The notes below the pieces were generated by a model that made no database searches, had not been told where the DNA came from, and saw only the letters and a list, made by a program, of their open reading frames with translations. A stretch of 64,000 nt of DNA, from NCBI RefSeq assembly GCF_016405905.1, contig NZ_JAEFCB010000012.1:62001-126000 (forward strand), given 5' to 3'. This DNA comes from Variovorax sp. IB41. GTDB lineage: Bacteria; Pseudomonadota; Gammaproteobacteria; Burkholderiales; Burkholderiaceae_C. Position numbers and translations under genes: made by a program. This document shows, piece by piece, positions 40,676-49,318 of the stretch (position 1 is its first letter; every line of letters starts with the position of its first letter).

Positions 40676-42592
40676 ATGTTTGATTTCTTCCGCAAGTACA
40701 ACAAGATCGTCATGATTTTCTTGTTCTTGCTGATCATTCCCTCGTTCGTGCTCTTCGGTGTGGAGCGTTACCAGGGCTCCGGCCGCGACGAGAAGGTTGC
40801 CCACATCGAAGGCGGCGACATCACCAAGCCCGAGTGGGATCAGCAGCACCGCATCGAGACGGACCGCATCCGCCAGCAGTCGCCCAACGTCGATCCGACG
40901 GTGCTCGATTCGGACGCCCTGCGCTATGCCACGCTGGAGCGCATGGTGCGCGACCGCGTGCTGGCCGCAGCCGCCGCCAAGGCGAACATGACCGTCTCCG
41001 AAGACCGCCTCGCGCGGATCTTCGCGCAGGACCAGGGCCTCGCGTCCTTCCGCACGCCCGACGGCAAGTTCGACCGCGAGACCTTCCTGCGCGTGACGGG
41101 CCGCACGCCCGAGCAGTACGAAGCCTCGGTGCGCGCCGACATGTCCACGCAGCAGGTGCTGCTGGGCGTCTCGGGCACGGCCCTCACGCCGCCTGCGCTG
41201 GTGGCCGCCACGGTCAACGCCTTCTATGACCGCCGCGAGATCCAGGTCGCGCGCTTCGCGCCCGAGAGCTTCGCCTCGAAGGTGACCGTGAGCGATGCAG
41301 ACATCGAGGCCTACTACAAGGACCACACCTCGCAGTTCCAGGCGCCCGAGCAGGCCAGCATCGAATACCTCGTGCTCGACCTGGACGCGGCCAAGAAGAA
41401 CATCTCGGTGAACGAGGCCGATCTCAAGAATTACTACGACCAGAACAAGGAGCGCTTCGGCACGAAGGAAGAGCGCCGTGCGAGCCACATCCTGATCACC
41501 GCGCCGGCCAGCATGTCCGCCGGCGATCGCGAGAAGGCCAAGGCCAAGGCCGAGCAACTGCTCGCCGACGTGAAGAAGGCACCGAACACCTTCGCCGACG
41601 TGGCGCGCAAGAACTCGCAGGACCCGGGCTCGGCCGAGAAGGGCGGCGACCTGGATTTCGTCACCAAGGGCGCGATGGTCAAGCCGTTCGAAGACGCGAT
41701 GTTCGCGCTGAAGAAGGGCGAGATCAGCAGCCTCGTGGAGACCGAGTTCGGTTATCACATCATTCATCTGACCGACATCAAGCCGGCCGTGGTGCCGCCC
41801 TTCGAGCAGGTGCGCGCCACCATCGAGAACGAAGTTCGCGCCGCGCAAGCCACGCAGGAATTCGCGAAGGCCGCCGAGACCTTCACCGATGCCGTGTACC
41901 AGCAGCCCGACAGCCTCAAGCCCGCCGCGGAAAAGCTCAAGCTCACGATCCAGACCGCGACCAATGTCCCGCGCATCCCCGCGCCGGGCGCCAAGGGCCC
42001 GCTGGCCAGCCGCAACTTCCTGAGCGCGCTGTACGCGAGCGACTCGCTCGAGCGCAAGCAGAACACCGAAGCGGTCGAGGTCGGCTCCAGCCAGCTCGCC
42101 TCGGGCCGCGTGACGCAGTACACGCCCGCGCATCCGATCCCGCTGGCCGAGGTCAAGGACAAGATCCGCGCGCAGCTCATCACCGAGCGTGCCGCGGTGC
42201 TGGCCAGGACCGAAGGCGAAGCCAAGCTCGCGGCCTGGACCACCAAGGCGGACGGCGCGACATTCGCTGCGCCGGTCACGGTCTCGCGCATCGATGCGCA
42301 ATCGCAGCCTGTTCCGGTGATCGATGCCGCGCTGCGCGCCGATGCCACCAAGCTGCCTTCGCTGGTGGGCGTGGACCTGGGCACGCAGGGCTATGCGGTG
42401 GTTCGCGTGACCAAGGTGGTCCCGCGCACGCCGCCGCCACCCGAGCAGGCGCAGCAGGAAAGCGCGCAGGTCGGCCAGTCGGTGACCGCCGCCGAGGCCG
42501 CCGCCTACTACAACCTGCTGAAGGAACGCTTCAAGGCCGAGATCCTCGTGCCGAAGCCGGCGGACACGCTGCCTGTCGCTTCCGCGCGCTGA
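40676..42592 (+). CDS. ppiD: Peptidylprolyl isomerase PpiD-type periplasmic chaperone
   Basis: A 638-residue membrane-anchored foldase. A single N-terminal helix (IVMIFLFLLIIPSFVLFGV) tethers it to the inner membrane. A SurA_N-like chaperone region follows, then one parvulin PPIC domain (about residues 265-360: RRASHILITAP, QDPGSAEKGGDLDFV, GYHIIHL). The length and layout match PpiD, which assists outer-membrane protein folding at the Sec exit. It lies just downstream of hupB, the same neighbour as in E. coli. The start at 40676 begins the FDFFRKYNK motif. Confidence 0.93.
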   Translation: MFDFFRKYNKIVMIFLFLLIIPSFVLFGVERYQGSGRDEKVAHIEGGDITKPEWDQQHRIETDRIRQQSPNVDPTVLDSDALRYATLERMVRDRVLAAAAAKANMTVSEDRLARIFAQDQGLASFRTPDGKFDRETFLRVTGRTPEQYEASVRADMSTQQVLLGVSGTALTPPALVAATVNAFYDRREIQVARFAPESFASKVTVSDADIEAYYKDHTSQFQAPEQASIEYLVLDLDAAKKNISVNEADLKNYYDQNKERFGTKEERRASHILITAPASMSAGDREKAKAKAEQLLADVKKAPNTFADVARKNSQDPGSAEKGGDLDFVTKGAMVKPFEDAMFALKKGEISSLVETEFGYHIIHLTDIKPAVVPPFEQVRATIENEVRAAQATQEFAKAAETFTDAVYQQPDSLKPAAEKLKLTIQTATNVPRIPAPGAKGPLASRNFLSALYASDSLERKQNTEAVEVGSSQLASGRVTQYTPAHPIPLAEVKDKIRAQLITERAAVLARTEGEAKLAAWTTKADGATFAAPVTVSRIDAQSQPVPVIDAALRADATKLPSLVGVDLGTQGYAVVRVTKVVPRTPPPPEQAQQESAQVGQSVTAAEAAAYYNLLKERFKAEILVPKPADTLPVASAR

Positions 42593-42616
42593 CGCAAGGC
42601 ACTGCGCAAAGAGAAC

Positions 42617-42645
42617 GCCCGGGTCGATGACCCGGGCTTTTTTTT
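42617..42645 (+). terminator. Intrinsic terminator of ppiD
   Basis: A 9-base GC-rich stem, GCCCGGGTC-GAT-GACCCGGGC, is followed by eight T residues. Confidence 0.92.
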
Positions 42646-42695
42646 GGTCGCACGAGGGACAAGCGCCGCTCCCGCTTCTTGCCAGAATCCGGCGC

Positions 42696-43370
42696 ATGGG
42701 AACCCTCTACCTCGTGCGCCACGGACAGGCCAGTTTCGGCGCTGCCGACTATGACAACCTGAGCGAGCTCGGACACCGCCAGTCCGTGCGCCTGGGCGAG
42801 TACTGGCGCGAGCGCGGCATGGCGTTTGATGCCGTCATCACCGGCACCTTGAAGCGCCATCGCCAGACCTGGGAGGGCATCGCCAAGGGCCTGGGCCTCG
42901 AGCGCGACGACGTGCTGCCGTGGCCCGGGCTCAATGAGTACGACAGCGAGGCGGTCATCGCCACGATCCACGAAGGTAAGCTCGAGAAGCCCGACTCACC
43001 CGAGATGTACCGCCATCACTTCCGCCTGCTGCGCGAAGGCCTGGGCGCCTGGATGCAGGGCAAGACAGCGCCGGTCGGCATGCCGAGCTATGTCGACTTT
43101 TTGGCCGGCGTGACGACGGCCCTCGACCACGTGCGCGACCGGCACCATGGCGCGAAGGTGCTGGTGGTGTCCAGCGGCGGGCCGATCAGCACCGCGGTCG
43201 GCCATGTGCTGGGCACGAGCGCGGAGACCACCATCGAGCTCAACCTGCGCATCCGCAACACCTCGGTGACCGAGTTCGCCTTCACGCCGAAGCGGCACAT
43301 GCTCGTGACGTACAACACGCTGCCGCATCTGGATGGCCCGGCGTACGAGGACTGGGTCACCTACTCCTGA
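42696..43370 (+). CDS. Histidine phosphatase family protein
   Basis: A 224-residue member of the phosphoglycerate-mutase-like histidine phosphatase superfamily. The phosphorylated His9 lies in the N-terminal LYLVRHGQASFG motif; a second His region occurs at VVSSGGPISTAVG where many members have SHG, so here the canonical second His is replaced by Gly-Gly. Its substrate is unknown and could be a phosphosugar, a phosphoprotein or another small phosphate ester. The start at 42696 puts the RHG motif at the expected position. Confidence 0.85.
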   Translation: MGTLYLVRHGQASFGAADYDNLSELGHRQSVRLGEYWRERGMAFDAVITGTLKRHRQTWEGIAKGLGLERDDVLPWPGLNEYDSEAVIATIHEGKLEKPDSPEMYRHHFRLLREGLGAWMQGKTAPVGMPSYVDFLAGVTTALDHVRDRHHGAKVLVVSSGGPISTAVGHVLGTSAETTIELNLRIRNTSVTEFAFTPKRHMLVTYNTLPHLDGPAYEDWVTYS

Positions 43371-43397
43371 TATTTCCGATGCGCGCTGCGCGGCGCA

Positions 43398-43730
43398 TCA
43401 GGCCTGCCAGACGCCGTAGCCGGCCTTGCGCAGCGCGATGCCGAGGTCGACCTCCATCAGGCGTGCGTCGTCATAGGGCATCGGGTTGTAGCGCTCGTAG
43501 AGCGCGGGCAGCAGGCGCAAGCCGAACTCCTGCACGAAGCTGTTGGCCTGGATGCCGGCCTTGTGCTTGTCGAAGCGGATGTCGGGGTCCAGGCCGGTCA
43601 TGCCGACATAGACGAAGGGCTTGCCGAGCTGGTAGTCGGGGTTGGCGCGCCTGAAACGGCTGCTGTTCCACACGCGATCGTCGAGTTCGACCACATAGAC
43701 GTGGTGCCTGGCGCGTGGCTTGCGGGGCAT
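43398..43730 (-). CDS. Small protein with degenerate GIY-YIG-like motifs
   Basis: A 110-residue protein I cannot name. Residues 11-13 (VYV) and 41-43 (YVG) with Arg52 downstream (GMTGLDPDIRFDKHKAG) resemble the two halves of a GIY-YIG nuclease fold. The spacing of about 28 residues is longer than the usual 10-ish. Glu79 and Glu93 could serve as the catalytic Glu. The N-terminus is strongly basic (PRKPRARHH). It lies 53 bases upstream of nothing on its strand and downstream of the GlsB-type gene. Nuclease activity is a guess. Confidence 0.65.
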   Translation of the reverse strand: MPRKPRARHHVYVVELDDRVWNSSRFRRANPDYQLGKPFVYVGMTGLDPDIRFDKHKAGIQANSFVQEFGLRLLPALYERYNPMPYDDARLMEVDLGIALRKAGYGVWQA

Positions 43731-43783
43731 GGGATTCGCGACCTCGCCGCGCTGCGCGCGCGCCGGCAAGGTCGCGCGGGGAA

Positions 43784-44032
43784 TCAGCTCTTGCGCTTGA
43801 TCAGGCCGTAGAGGATCAGCAGCACGATCGCGCCCAGCACGGAGGCGATGAAACCGGCGCCCTGGCCCGCGGTGTACCAGCCCATGGCCTGGCCGACGTA
43901 GGTGACGATCAGCGAGCCCGCGATACCGATCAGCGTGGTGACGATGAAGCCGGCGGAATCGTCGCCCGGCTTGACGGCGCGTGCCACCAGACCCACGACG
44001 AACCCGATCAGAATAGTCCAGACGATGCTCAT
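43784..44032 (-). CDS. GlsB/YeaQ/YmgE family stress-response membrane protein
   Basis: An 82-residue protein of three hydrophobic helices. The family pattern is clear: MSIVWTILIGFVVGLVARAV, GFIVTTLIGIAGSLIVTYVG, and GAGFIASVLGAIVLLILYGLI. These transglycosylase-associated proteins are induced in stress and their biochemical role is unknown. It carries a positively charged KRKS tail. The small GIY-YIG-like gene follows 53 bases downstream on the same strand. Confidence 0.9.
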   Translation of the reverse strand: MSIVWTILIGFVVGLVARAVKPGDDSAGFIVTTLIGIAGSLIVTYVGQAMGWYTAGQGAGFIASVLGAIVLLILYGLIKRKS

Positions 44033-44249
44033 GAAGAAATTCCTTTGGTGGTGAAGTGGAAGTGGCGAAAAGCCGCGCCCGTCTGCGCGGGCCGCGTCGA
44101 TGATAGCGGAGCCATTCGAGCCGCCGCACCCGCAGTTCGCATCGGCGCCGGCGAACGAGAATTTCTGCCGCAGGGCGGCGGCAAGCGCGGCGGCGAGGGC
44201 GCTGCGGCGTCCTACAGCGCGCGCTGGCATGCGGGGCTATACCGGATGC

Positions 44250-44891
44250 ATGCTTGAAAAACTACCCGAAGCTGTCGGCCGCGCGCTGCACGGTGTGCGC
44301 GCCGGCCTGGACAACATCGTGTTCAACACGCTCGGCCTGCGCGAAGGCATGGCATCGATCGCGCTGACCAGCGTGGCATTCGCCGACCATGCGCCGATGC
44401 CGCCGCGCTACACGGCCGATGGGGACGGTGTCTCGCCGCCTTTGCAATGGACGGGGTTGCCTTCGGGGGCCGCGTCGCTGGTGCTGATCGTCGAAGACGC
44501 CGACTCGCCCACGCCGAATCCGCTGGTGCATGCCATCGTGGTCGGCCTGGGGCCTGGAGACGACAGGTTGGTCGAGGCCGCCATTCCGAGCAGCGACCAG
44601 GAAGGCGCCGGCTTGCACGTCGGGCGCAATTCGAGCCTGCAGGCGACCTGGCTGCCGCCGGACCCGCCGCCCGGCCACGGCGTGCATCGCTACGCCTTCC
44701 AGCTGTTCGCGCTCGACAATGTTCCGGTGTTTTCCGAGGAGCCGGGCCGCGACGAGGTATTCGGTGAATTGCGCGATCACGCCATGGCCAGCGGCCTCTT
44801 GATCGGCACGTGCGAGCGATCCGATGGCTCTATCAAGATAGAAGAGGGCGTCGCGGCTTCCGGCCCTTCCGGTCCTTTGGCGGCGGGCTGA
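44250..44891 (+). CDS. YbhB/YbcL family Raf kinase inhibitor-like protein (PEBP)
   Basis: A 213-residue phosphatidylethanolamine-binding-protein family member. The ligand-pocket motifs are PPRYTADGDGVSPPLQW, IVEDADSPTPNPLVHAIV and GHGVHRYAFQLFALD. Bacterial members are soluble; their ligand is not established. The N-terminal 45 residues (LEKLPEAVGRALHGVRAG) precede the domain. The ATG at 44250 was preferred to open frame upstream that runs through the divergent promoter. tRNA-His follows 75 bases downstream. Confidence 0.85.
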   Translation: MLEKLPEAVGRALHGVRAGLDNIVFNTLGLREGMASIALTSVAFADHAPMPPRYTADGDGVSPPLQWTGLPSGAASLVLIVEDADSPTPNPLVHAIVVGLGPGDDRLVEAAIPSSDQEGAGLHVGRNSSLQATWLPPDPPPGHGVHRYAFQLFALDNVPVFSEEPGRDEVFGELRDHAMASGLLIGTCERSDGSIKIEEGVAASGPSGPLAAG

Positions 44892-44966
44892 ATGTGAATT
44901 TCAAGCCACGGCGCAGGCCGGTCAAGCCGAAACGGCGATTTTTGACGCTACAATTGCTGGCTCTGC

Positions 44967-45043
44967 GGTGGCTGTAGCTCAGCTGGTAGAGTCCCAGATT
45001 GTGATTCTGGTCGTCGTGGGTTCGAGTCCCATCAGCCACCCCA
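44967..45043 (+). tRNA. tRNA-His (anticodon GTG)
   Basis: Acceptor GTGGCTG / CAGCCAC is complete, with the extra 5' G at 44967 that marks tRNA-His opposite C73. The anticodon GTG is at 45001-45003 in loop TTGTGAT. The T-arm GTGGGTTCGAGTCCCAT and encoded CCA (45041-45043) are present. Confidence 0.97.
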
Positions 45044-45090
45044 AAAAATATCTCCCTGCCGCTATTGCTCAATAGCATTCAAGGGATTCC

Positions 45091-45112
45091 AACGCCGGGT
45101 TTACCCGGCGTT
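45091..45112 (+). terminator. Hairpin after tRNA-His
   Basis: A 9-base perfect stem, AACGCCGGG-TTTA-CCCGGCGTT, lies 48 bases past the tRNA. The following bases are only weakly T-rich, so termination may be partial or Rho-assisted. Confidence 0.55.
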
Positions 45113-45261
45113 GTCATTTCCGGCGCACTGCTCGCTGCAGCAGTTGCCCTCAGTCTTTTTCCCCTGTTCTCCCTCGATATACGCCGCCAAAACGGTGCGC
45201 TTTCCGTTGCGCGCTGTTGCATTGATCCATTGGGTGTCCATTTTTTCTGCGGCCGATGCAC

Positions 45262-45289
45262 TTGTGGCAAATGCAAATTGAATTAAAAT
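45262..45289 (+). promoter_or_regulatory. Probable promoter of the H-NS-family gene
   Basis: TTGTGG (45262-45267) and TAAAAT (45284-45289) are 16 bases apart in an AT-rich patch, 32 bases before the start codon. The rest of the 45113-45320 gap shows no convincing gene. Confidence 0.5.
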
Positions 45290-45320
45290 CCACCCGTTTT
45301 CAATTTTCAGGAGTCCAACA

Positions 45321-45665
45321 ATGGCTTCGACACTCGCCGATATCAATTCCCAGATCAAGAAGCACGACGAGCAGATTGCGCAATTGCGCAAGCAGGCCGA
45401 AGACCTGCGCAACCAGGAACGCTCGGGCGTGATCGAGGAGTTGCGCAAGAAGATCGCGGAATTCGGTTTGACCGCTTCCGACCTGAAACTCGGTGGCCGT
45501 GGCGCCGCCGCCAAGCGCACTGCGGGTACCGCAGCACCCAAGGCAGCTGCCAAATACCGCGGCCCGACGGGCGAAACCTGGTCCGGTGGCCGTGGCCGCA
45601 AGCCCCGCTGGGTGACCGAAGCATTGGCTGCCGGCAAGTCGCTTTCCGATTACGAGATCAAGTAA
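45321..45665 (+). CDS. H-NS family nucleoid protein
   Basis: A 114-residue xenogeneic-silencer-type protein. The N-terminal coiled coil (residues 5-50, IKKHDEQIAQLRKQAEDLRN) drives oligomerisation. A flexible Ala-rich linker follows, then the H-NS DNA-binding motif YRGPTGETWSGGRGRKPRW with the GRGRKP minor-groove loop. The size is typical of Burkholderiales H-NS paralogues (BpH3/Bv3F-like). The CAGGAG ribosome site is 5 bases from ATG. It sits between tRNA-His and a strong bidirectional terminator. Confidence 0.93.
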   Translation: MASTLADINSQIKKHDEQIAQLRKQAEDLRNQERSGVIEELRKKIAEFGLTASDLKLGGRGAAAKRTAGTAAPKAAAKYRGPTGETWSGGRGRKPRWVTEALAAGKSLSDYEIK

Positions 45666-45693
45666 GCGCCGCGAATCGCCGAACTTTTATCAA

Positions 45694-45722
45694 TAAAAAA
45701 GCCCGCATGCGCGGGCTTTTTT
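45694..45722. terminator. Bidirectional intrinsic terminator
   Basis: The hairpin GCCCGC-ATGC-GCGGGC has six A residues before it and six T after, serving the convergent H-NS-family and quinone oxidoreductase genes. Confidence 0.92.
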
Positions 45723-45746
45723 ATTGGGTGCTGAAACGCGCGTCGC

Positions 45747-46733
45747 TCAGTTCACCATCACGAGTTTTCCTTTGACGCCGCGCGAACCCATGTGCGCATA
45801 CGCGGCCTTCAATTCGGCCATCGGCATCGTGCTGTCGATCACGGGCTTGATCTTTCCCTGGCCGTACCACTGCGCCAATTCGGCCATCATCTGCGCATTG
45901 GCCTTGGGTTCGCGGCGGGCGAAATCGCCCCAGAACACGCCCACGAGCGAAGCGCCTTTCAACAGCGTCAGATTCAATGGCAGCGATGGAATGGGGCCCG
46001 ATGCAAAACCCACCACCAAATAGCGGCCGCGCCAGCCAATGGAGCGAAAAGCCGGCTCTGCAAAATCGCCGCCCACCGGGTCGTAAATCACATCGGGGCC
46101 CTTGCCGTCGGTTGCCGCTTTGACCGCATCGCGAAAACCATTGGGGAGGGCGTGCGTCGTGTAGTTGATCGTCGCGTCGGCGCCAATGGAACGGCAGAGT
46201 TCGCATTTCTCGTCGGTGGAGGCCGCTGCAATCACCTTGGCGCCGGCGGCCTTTGCGATCTGGATGGCTGCAGTTCCCACGCCGCCCGCCGCGCCGAGCA
46301 CCAGCACGGTTTCGCCGGCCTTGAGCTGCGCGCGGTCCATCAGTGCATGCCACGAGGTGGCGTAGATCATGATGAACGCGGCTGCATCGACATGGCCGAA
46401 GCCCTCGGGCAGCGGCATGCACAACGCGGCAGGGGCGATCGTGTGGGTGCCGAAGCCCCCGGTGCCCGAAAGGCACGCCACGTTCTGGCCCACCTTCAGG
46501 TGCGTGACGCCTTCGCCGACCGCCTGGATGACACCCGCATATTCCGAGCCGGGAACGAAGGGCAGGGGCGGCTTCATCTGGTACTTGTTCTGCACGATCA
46601 GCAGGTCGGGGAAATTCAGGCTCGCGGCCTTGATCTCGATCAGCACCTGCCCCGGGCCCGGCGTGGGCGTCGGCAGTTCTTTCCAGGTGAGCGCGTCGAC
46701 GCCAACGGGGTTTTCGCAAAGCCATGCGTGCAT
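45747..46733 (-). CDS. NADPH:quinone oxidoreductase family protein
   Basis: A 328-residue zinc-free medium-chain dehydrogenase. The N-terminal GroES-like part includes PGPGQVLIEIKAASLNFPDLL and PFVPGSEYAGVI; the Rossmann motif is VLVLGAAGGVGTAAIQIAKAAGAKVIA. No zinc-binding cysteine cluster is seen. It reduces quinones or enoyl substrates with NADPH; the substrate is unknown. Start at 46733 (MHAWLCENP) chosen as the family N-terminus. It is divergent from surE with a 127-base gap. Confidence 0.88.
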   Translation of the reverse strand: MHAWLCENPVGVDALTWKELPTPTPGPGQVLIEIKAASLNFPDLLIVQNKYQMKPPLPFVPGSEYAGVIQAVGEGVTHLKVGQNVACLSGTGGFGTHTIAPAALCMPLPEGFGHVDAAAFIMIYATSWHALMDRAQLKAGETVLVLGAAGGVGTAAIQIAKAAGAKVIAAASTDEKCELCRSIGADATINYTTHALPNGFRDAVKAATDGKGPDVIYDPVGGDFAEPAFRSIGWRGRYLVVGFASGPIPSLPLNLTLLKGASLVGVFWGDFARREPKANAQMMAELAQWYGQGKIKPVIDSTMPMAELKAAYAHMGSRGVKGKLVMVN

Positions 46734-46860
46734 GCTCGGGTCTCCTTCGGATGGGTAATGTTGAGGCAATGACTGCGGGCATGATAGGGGCCGCGGCAGG
46801 GCGTCCTTGTCCCTGCTGCGACGCACCCGACGCCTACAATCCGGTGCATCGAAAAGCACC

Positions 46861-47619
46861 ATGAAGATACTTATTTCCAATGACGATGGCTTCCAGGCGC
46901 CCGGCATCGTCGCACTGCACGACGCGCTCAAGGACATCGCCGACGTCGAGGTGGTCGCACCCGAACACAACAACAGCGCCAAGTCGAACGCGCTCACCCT
47001 GGCAGCCCCGCTCTACGTGCACAAGGCGCACAACGGTTTTCGCTACGTGACGGGCACGCCGGCCGATTGCGTGCACATCGCGCTCAAGGGCCTGCTCGAC
47101 TATCGGCCCGACCTCGTGGTCTCGGGCATCAACAACGGCGCCAACATGGGCGACGACACCATCTATTCGGGCACCGTCGGTGCGGCCATGGAGGCTTACC
47201 TCTTCGGCATTCCTGCCATCGCCTTCTCGCAAATCGAAAAGGGCTGGGCGCACGTGGATGCGGCCGCGCAGGTCGCGCGCCGCCTGGTGCAGCAGATCGA
47301 GCGCGAGAAGATGATCGGCGGCCCCGCCTTCCTGCTCAACGTGAACGTGCCGAACCGGCCGTTCGACGAGCTCAAGCCGGTGAAGGTCTGCCGCCTCGGC
47401 CGCCGTCACGCGGCGGAGAAAGTCATCACGCAGGACAGCCCGCGCGGCGAGACGATGTACTGGATCGCGGGCGCAGGCGGCGCCAAGGACAGCGGCGAGG
47501 GCACCGACTTCCACGCCACCGCCGCCGGCCACATCGCGCTCACGCCGTTGCAGATCGACCTGACCGACCACGCCAACCTGGGCCAATGGCGCGAGACGGT
47601 GGCCCGTCTTGGCAATTGA
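46861..47619 (+). CDS. surE: 5'/3'-nucleotidase SurE
   Basis: SurE, 252 residues, a metal-dependent nucleoside monophosphate phosphatase with exopolyphosphatase activity. The N-terminal MKILISNDDGFQAPG carries the metal ligands Asp8 and Asp9; APEHNNSAKSNALTL and VSGINNGANMGDDTIYSGTVGAA complete the active site. It heads the surE-pcm-nlpD-rpoS order known from enterobacteria, with one base between its stop and the pcm ATG. Confidence 0.96.
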   Translation: MKILISNDDGFQAPGIVALHDALKDIADVEVVAPEHNNSAKSNALTLAAPLYVHKAHNGFRYVTGTPADCVHIALKGLLDYRPDLVVSGINNGANMGDDTIYSGTVGAAMEAYLFGIPAIAFSQIEKGWAHVDAAAQVARRLVQQIEREKMIGGPAFLLNVNVPNRPFDELKPVKVCRLGRRHAAEKVITQDSPRGETMYWIAGAGGAKDSGEGTDFHATAAGHIALTPLQIDLTDHANLGQWRETVARLGN

Positions 47620-47620
47620 C

Positions 47621-48394
47621 ATGGCCACGCAACGGCCCAGTTTCCCGGTTCGCCTGACACCCACCGCTTCGGCAGCCACGCGCGGGCGCATGCCCGCCGT
47701 GCCGGTCAAGCCCATGGTGCCGTCCACGCCCTCGATGGCTTCCGACGCCGTGCGCGCGCGCATGGTGCAGAAGCTTGCGGCGCAGGGCATTTCCGATCCG
47801 CGCGTGCTGCGCGCGATGAGCGCTGTCGAGCGCCATCGCTTCGTCGACAGCGCGCTGGTCAACCAGGCCTACGAAGACACGAGCCTGCCGATCGGCCTGG
47901 GGCAAACCATTTCCAAGCCGAGCGTCGTGGCCCGCATGATCGAACTGCTGCTCGCAGCGCCCGCGCTGGCCGGCAAGCCGCAGGAGCGCCTGGGGCGCGT
48001 GCTCGAGATCGGCACCGGCTGCGGCTACCAGGCCGCGGTGCTGAACCATGTGGCGACCGAGGTCTACAGCATCGAGCGCCTGCGCGGCCTGCACGAGCGC
48101 GCGCGGGCCAATCTGCGGCACTTCCGGCTCGCCACGGTGCACCTGATGCTGGGCGACGGAATGATCGGCTACGCCAAGGGCGCGCCCTACGCCGGCATCA
48201 TCGCGGCCGCTGGCGGCGAAGCCGTTCCGCAGGCCTGGATCGAACAACTCGCGGTCGGCGGGCGCATCGTTGCGCCGACCCATTCGGCCAAGGGTGGACA
48301 GGCCCTTGTCGTCATCGATAAAACTGCCCGTGGGCTGGAGCGGCTCATTCTTGAGGCGGTTCACTTTGTCCCCCTAAAATCGGGCATCGCTTGA
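47621..48394 (+). CDS. pcm: Protein-L-isoaspartate O-methyltransferase
   Basis: Pcm, about 257 residues, methylates isoaspartyl residues of damaged proteins with S-adenosylmethionine. The core starts at ARMVQKLAAQGISDPRVLRAM; VLEIGTGCGYQAAVL is the SAM-binding motif I and GLGQTISKPSVVARM the substrate segment. The N-terminal 45 residues (RPSFPVRLTPTASAAT) are an extension over the 208-residue E. coli form. A TTG at 47609 overlapping surE is an alternative start. Confidence 0.94.
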   Translation: MATQRPSFPVRLTPTASAATRGRMPAVPVKPMVPSTPSMASDAVRARMVQKLAAQGISDPRVLRAMSAVERHRFVDSALVNQAYEDTSLPIGLGQTISKPSVVARMIELLLAAPALAGKPQERLGRVLEIGTGCGYQAAVLNHVATEVYSIERLRGLHERARANLRHFRLATVHLMLGDGMIGYAKGAPYAGIIAAAGGEAVPQAWIEQLAVGGRIVAPTHSAKGGQALVVIDKTARGLERLILEAVHFVPLKSGIA

Positions 48395-48405
48395 AGGAAT
48401 AACAA

Positions 48406-49314
48406 ATGCAGGGTTTTGGCAATCGGAGTTTGTTCGCGGGCATCACGTTGGCCGTTGTGCTCGTGATCGCGGGCTGCTCCGCACCGCGCGGGCCGGCGCC
48501 CGTCGAGGACCGCGGCACCATGACGCGGGCGCCCGGTGCCACGCCAGGTGGTTCTCCTCTCACGGTCGATGCCAACGGCAAGCCGCTTGCGGGCATCGAG
48601 AACTACGGCAAGCCCGGCTACTACGCCGTGCGCCCCGGCGACACGATCCGCCGCATCGGCAGCGAGACCGGACAACGCTGGCAGGACATCGCCCGCTGGA
48701 ACAACCTGGACAACCCCGACCTGATCGAAGTGGGCCAGGTGCTGCGCGTGATTCCGCCGTCCGGTTCGGGCACCGCCGTTGCAACCGCTCCCGCAGCTTC
48801 GGGTTCGGAAGGCGCGGTCGCCAAGCCGGTGACGCCGCCTTCGGTGGTGGCGCCTGTTCCGGCGAGTGGCGCCAGCGCGCCGGTCAAGCCCGTGGCACCT
48901 GTCACGGCTTCTCCTGCAAGCCCCGGCAGCGGCAGCTCGGGTGACGAAGACCTCGGCTGGATCTGGCCCGCGAGCGGTTCGTTGATCGCCGGCTTCGACG
49001 AAGCCAAGAACAAGGGCTACGACATCAGCGGCAAGGCGGGAGACCCCGTGCTGGCCGCGGCCGACGGACGCGTGGTGTATGCCGGCGCAGGCCTGCGCGG
49101 CTACGGCAACCTGATCATCCTGAAGCACAACAACACCTACCTCACGGCGTATGCGCACAACCAGACGCTGCTCGTGAAGGAAGACCAGTCGGTTCAGAAG
49201 GGCCAGAAGATCGCCGAAATGGGCAACAGCGACGCCGATCGCGTGAAGCTGCATTTCGAGATCCGCCGCCAGGGCAAGCCCGTCGACCCGTCACGCTACC
49301 TGCCCGGCCGGTGA
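48406..49314 (+). CDS. nlpD: LysM/M23-domain lipoprotein NlpD
   Basis: NlpD, 302 residues, an outer-membrane lipoprotein that activates the amidase AmiC during cell division. The lipobox IAGC (Cys24) is followed by a LysM domain (about 67-111, [18 protein letters not shown]), a Pro/Ser/Ala linker, and a degenerate M23 domain. The site that would be H-x3-D reads [12 protein letters not shown], so the first metal His is missing, as in enterobacterial NlpD. Eleven bases after pcm and four before rpoS. In E. coli the main rpoS promoter lies inside nlpD; the same may hold here. Confidence 0.93.
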   Translation: MQGFGNRSLFAGITLAVVLVIAGCSAPRGPAPVEDRGTMTRAPGATPGGSPLTVDANGKPLAGIENYGKPGYYAVRPGDTIRRIGSETGQRWQDIARWNNLDNPDLIEVGQVLRVIPPSGSGTAVATAPAASGSEGAVAKPVTPPSVVAPVPASGASAPVKPVAPVTASPASPGSGSSGDEDLGWIWPASGSLIAGFDEAKNKGYDISGKAGDPVLAAADGRVVYAGAGLRGYGNLIILKHNNTYLTAYAHNQTLLVKEDQSVQKGQKIAEMGNSDADRVKLHFEIRRQGKPVDPSRYLPGR

Positions 49315-49318
49315 TGCC

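Noticed and set aside
45065-45286. A 73-codon plus-strand frame ending in a cysteine-rich CGRCTCGKC tail
   Set aside because: It runs through the tRNA-His terminator hairpin and the H-NS-gene promoter, has no ribosome site and no recognisable fold.
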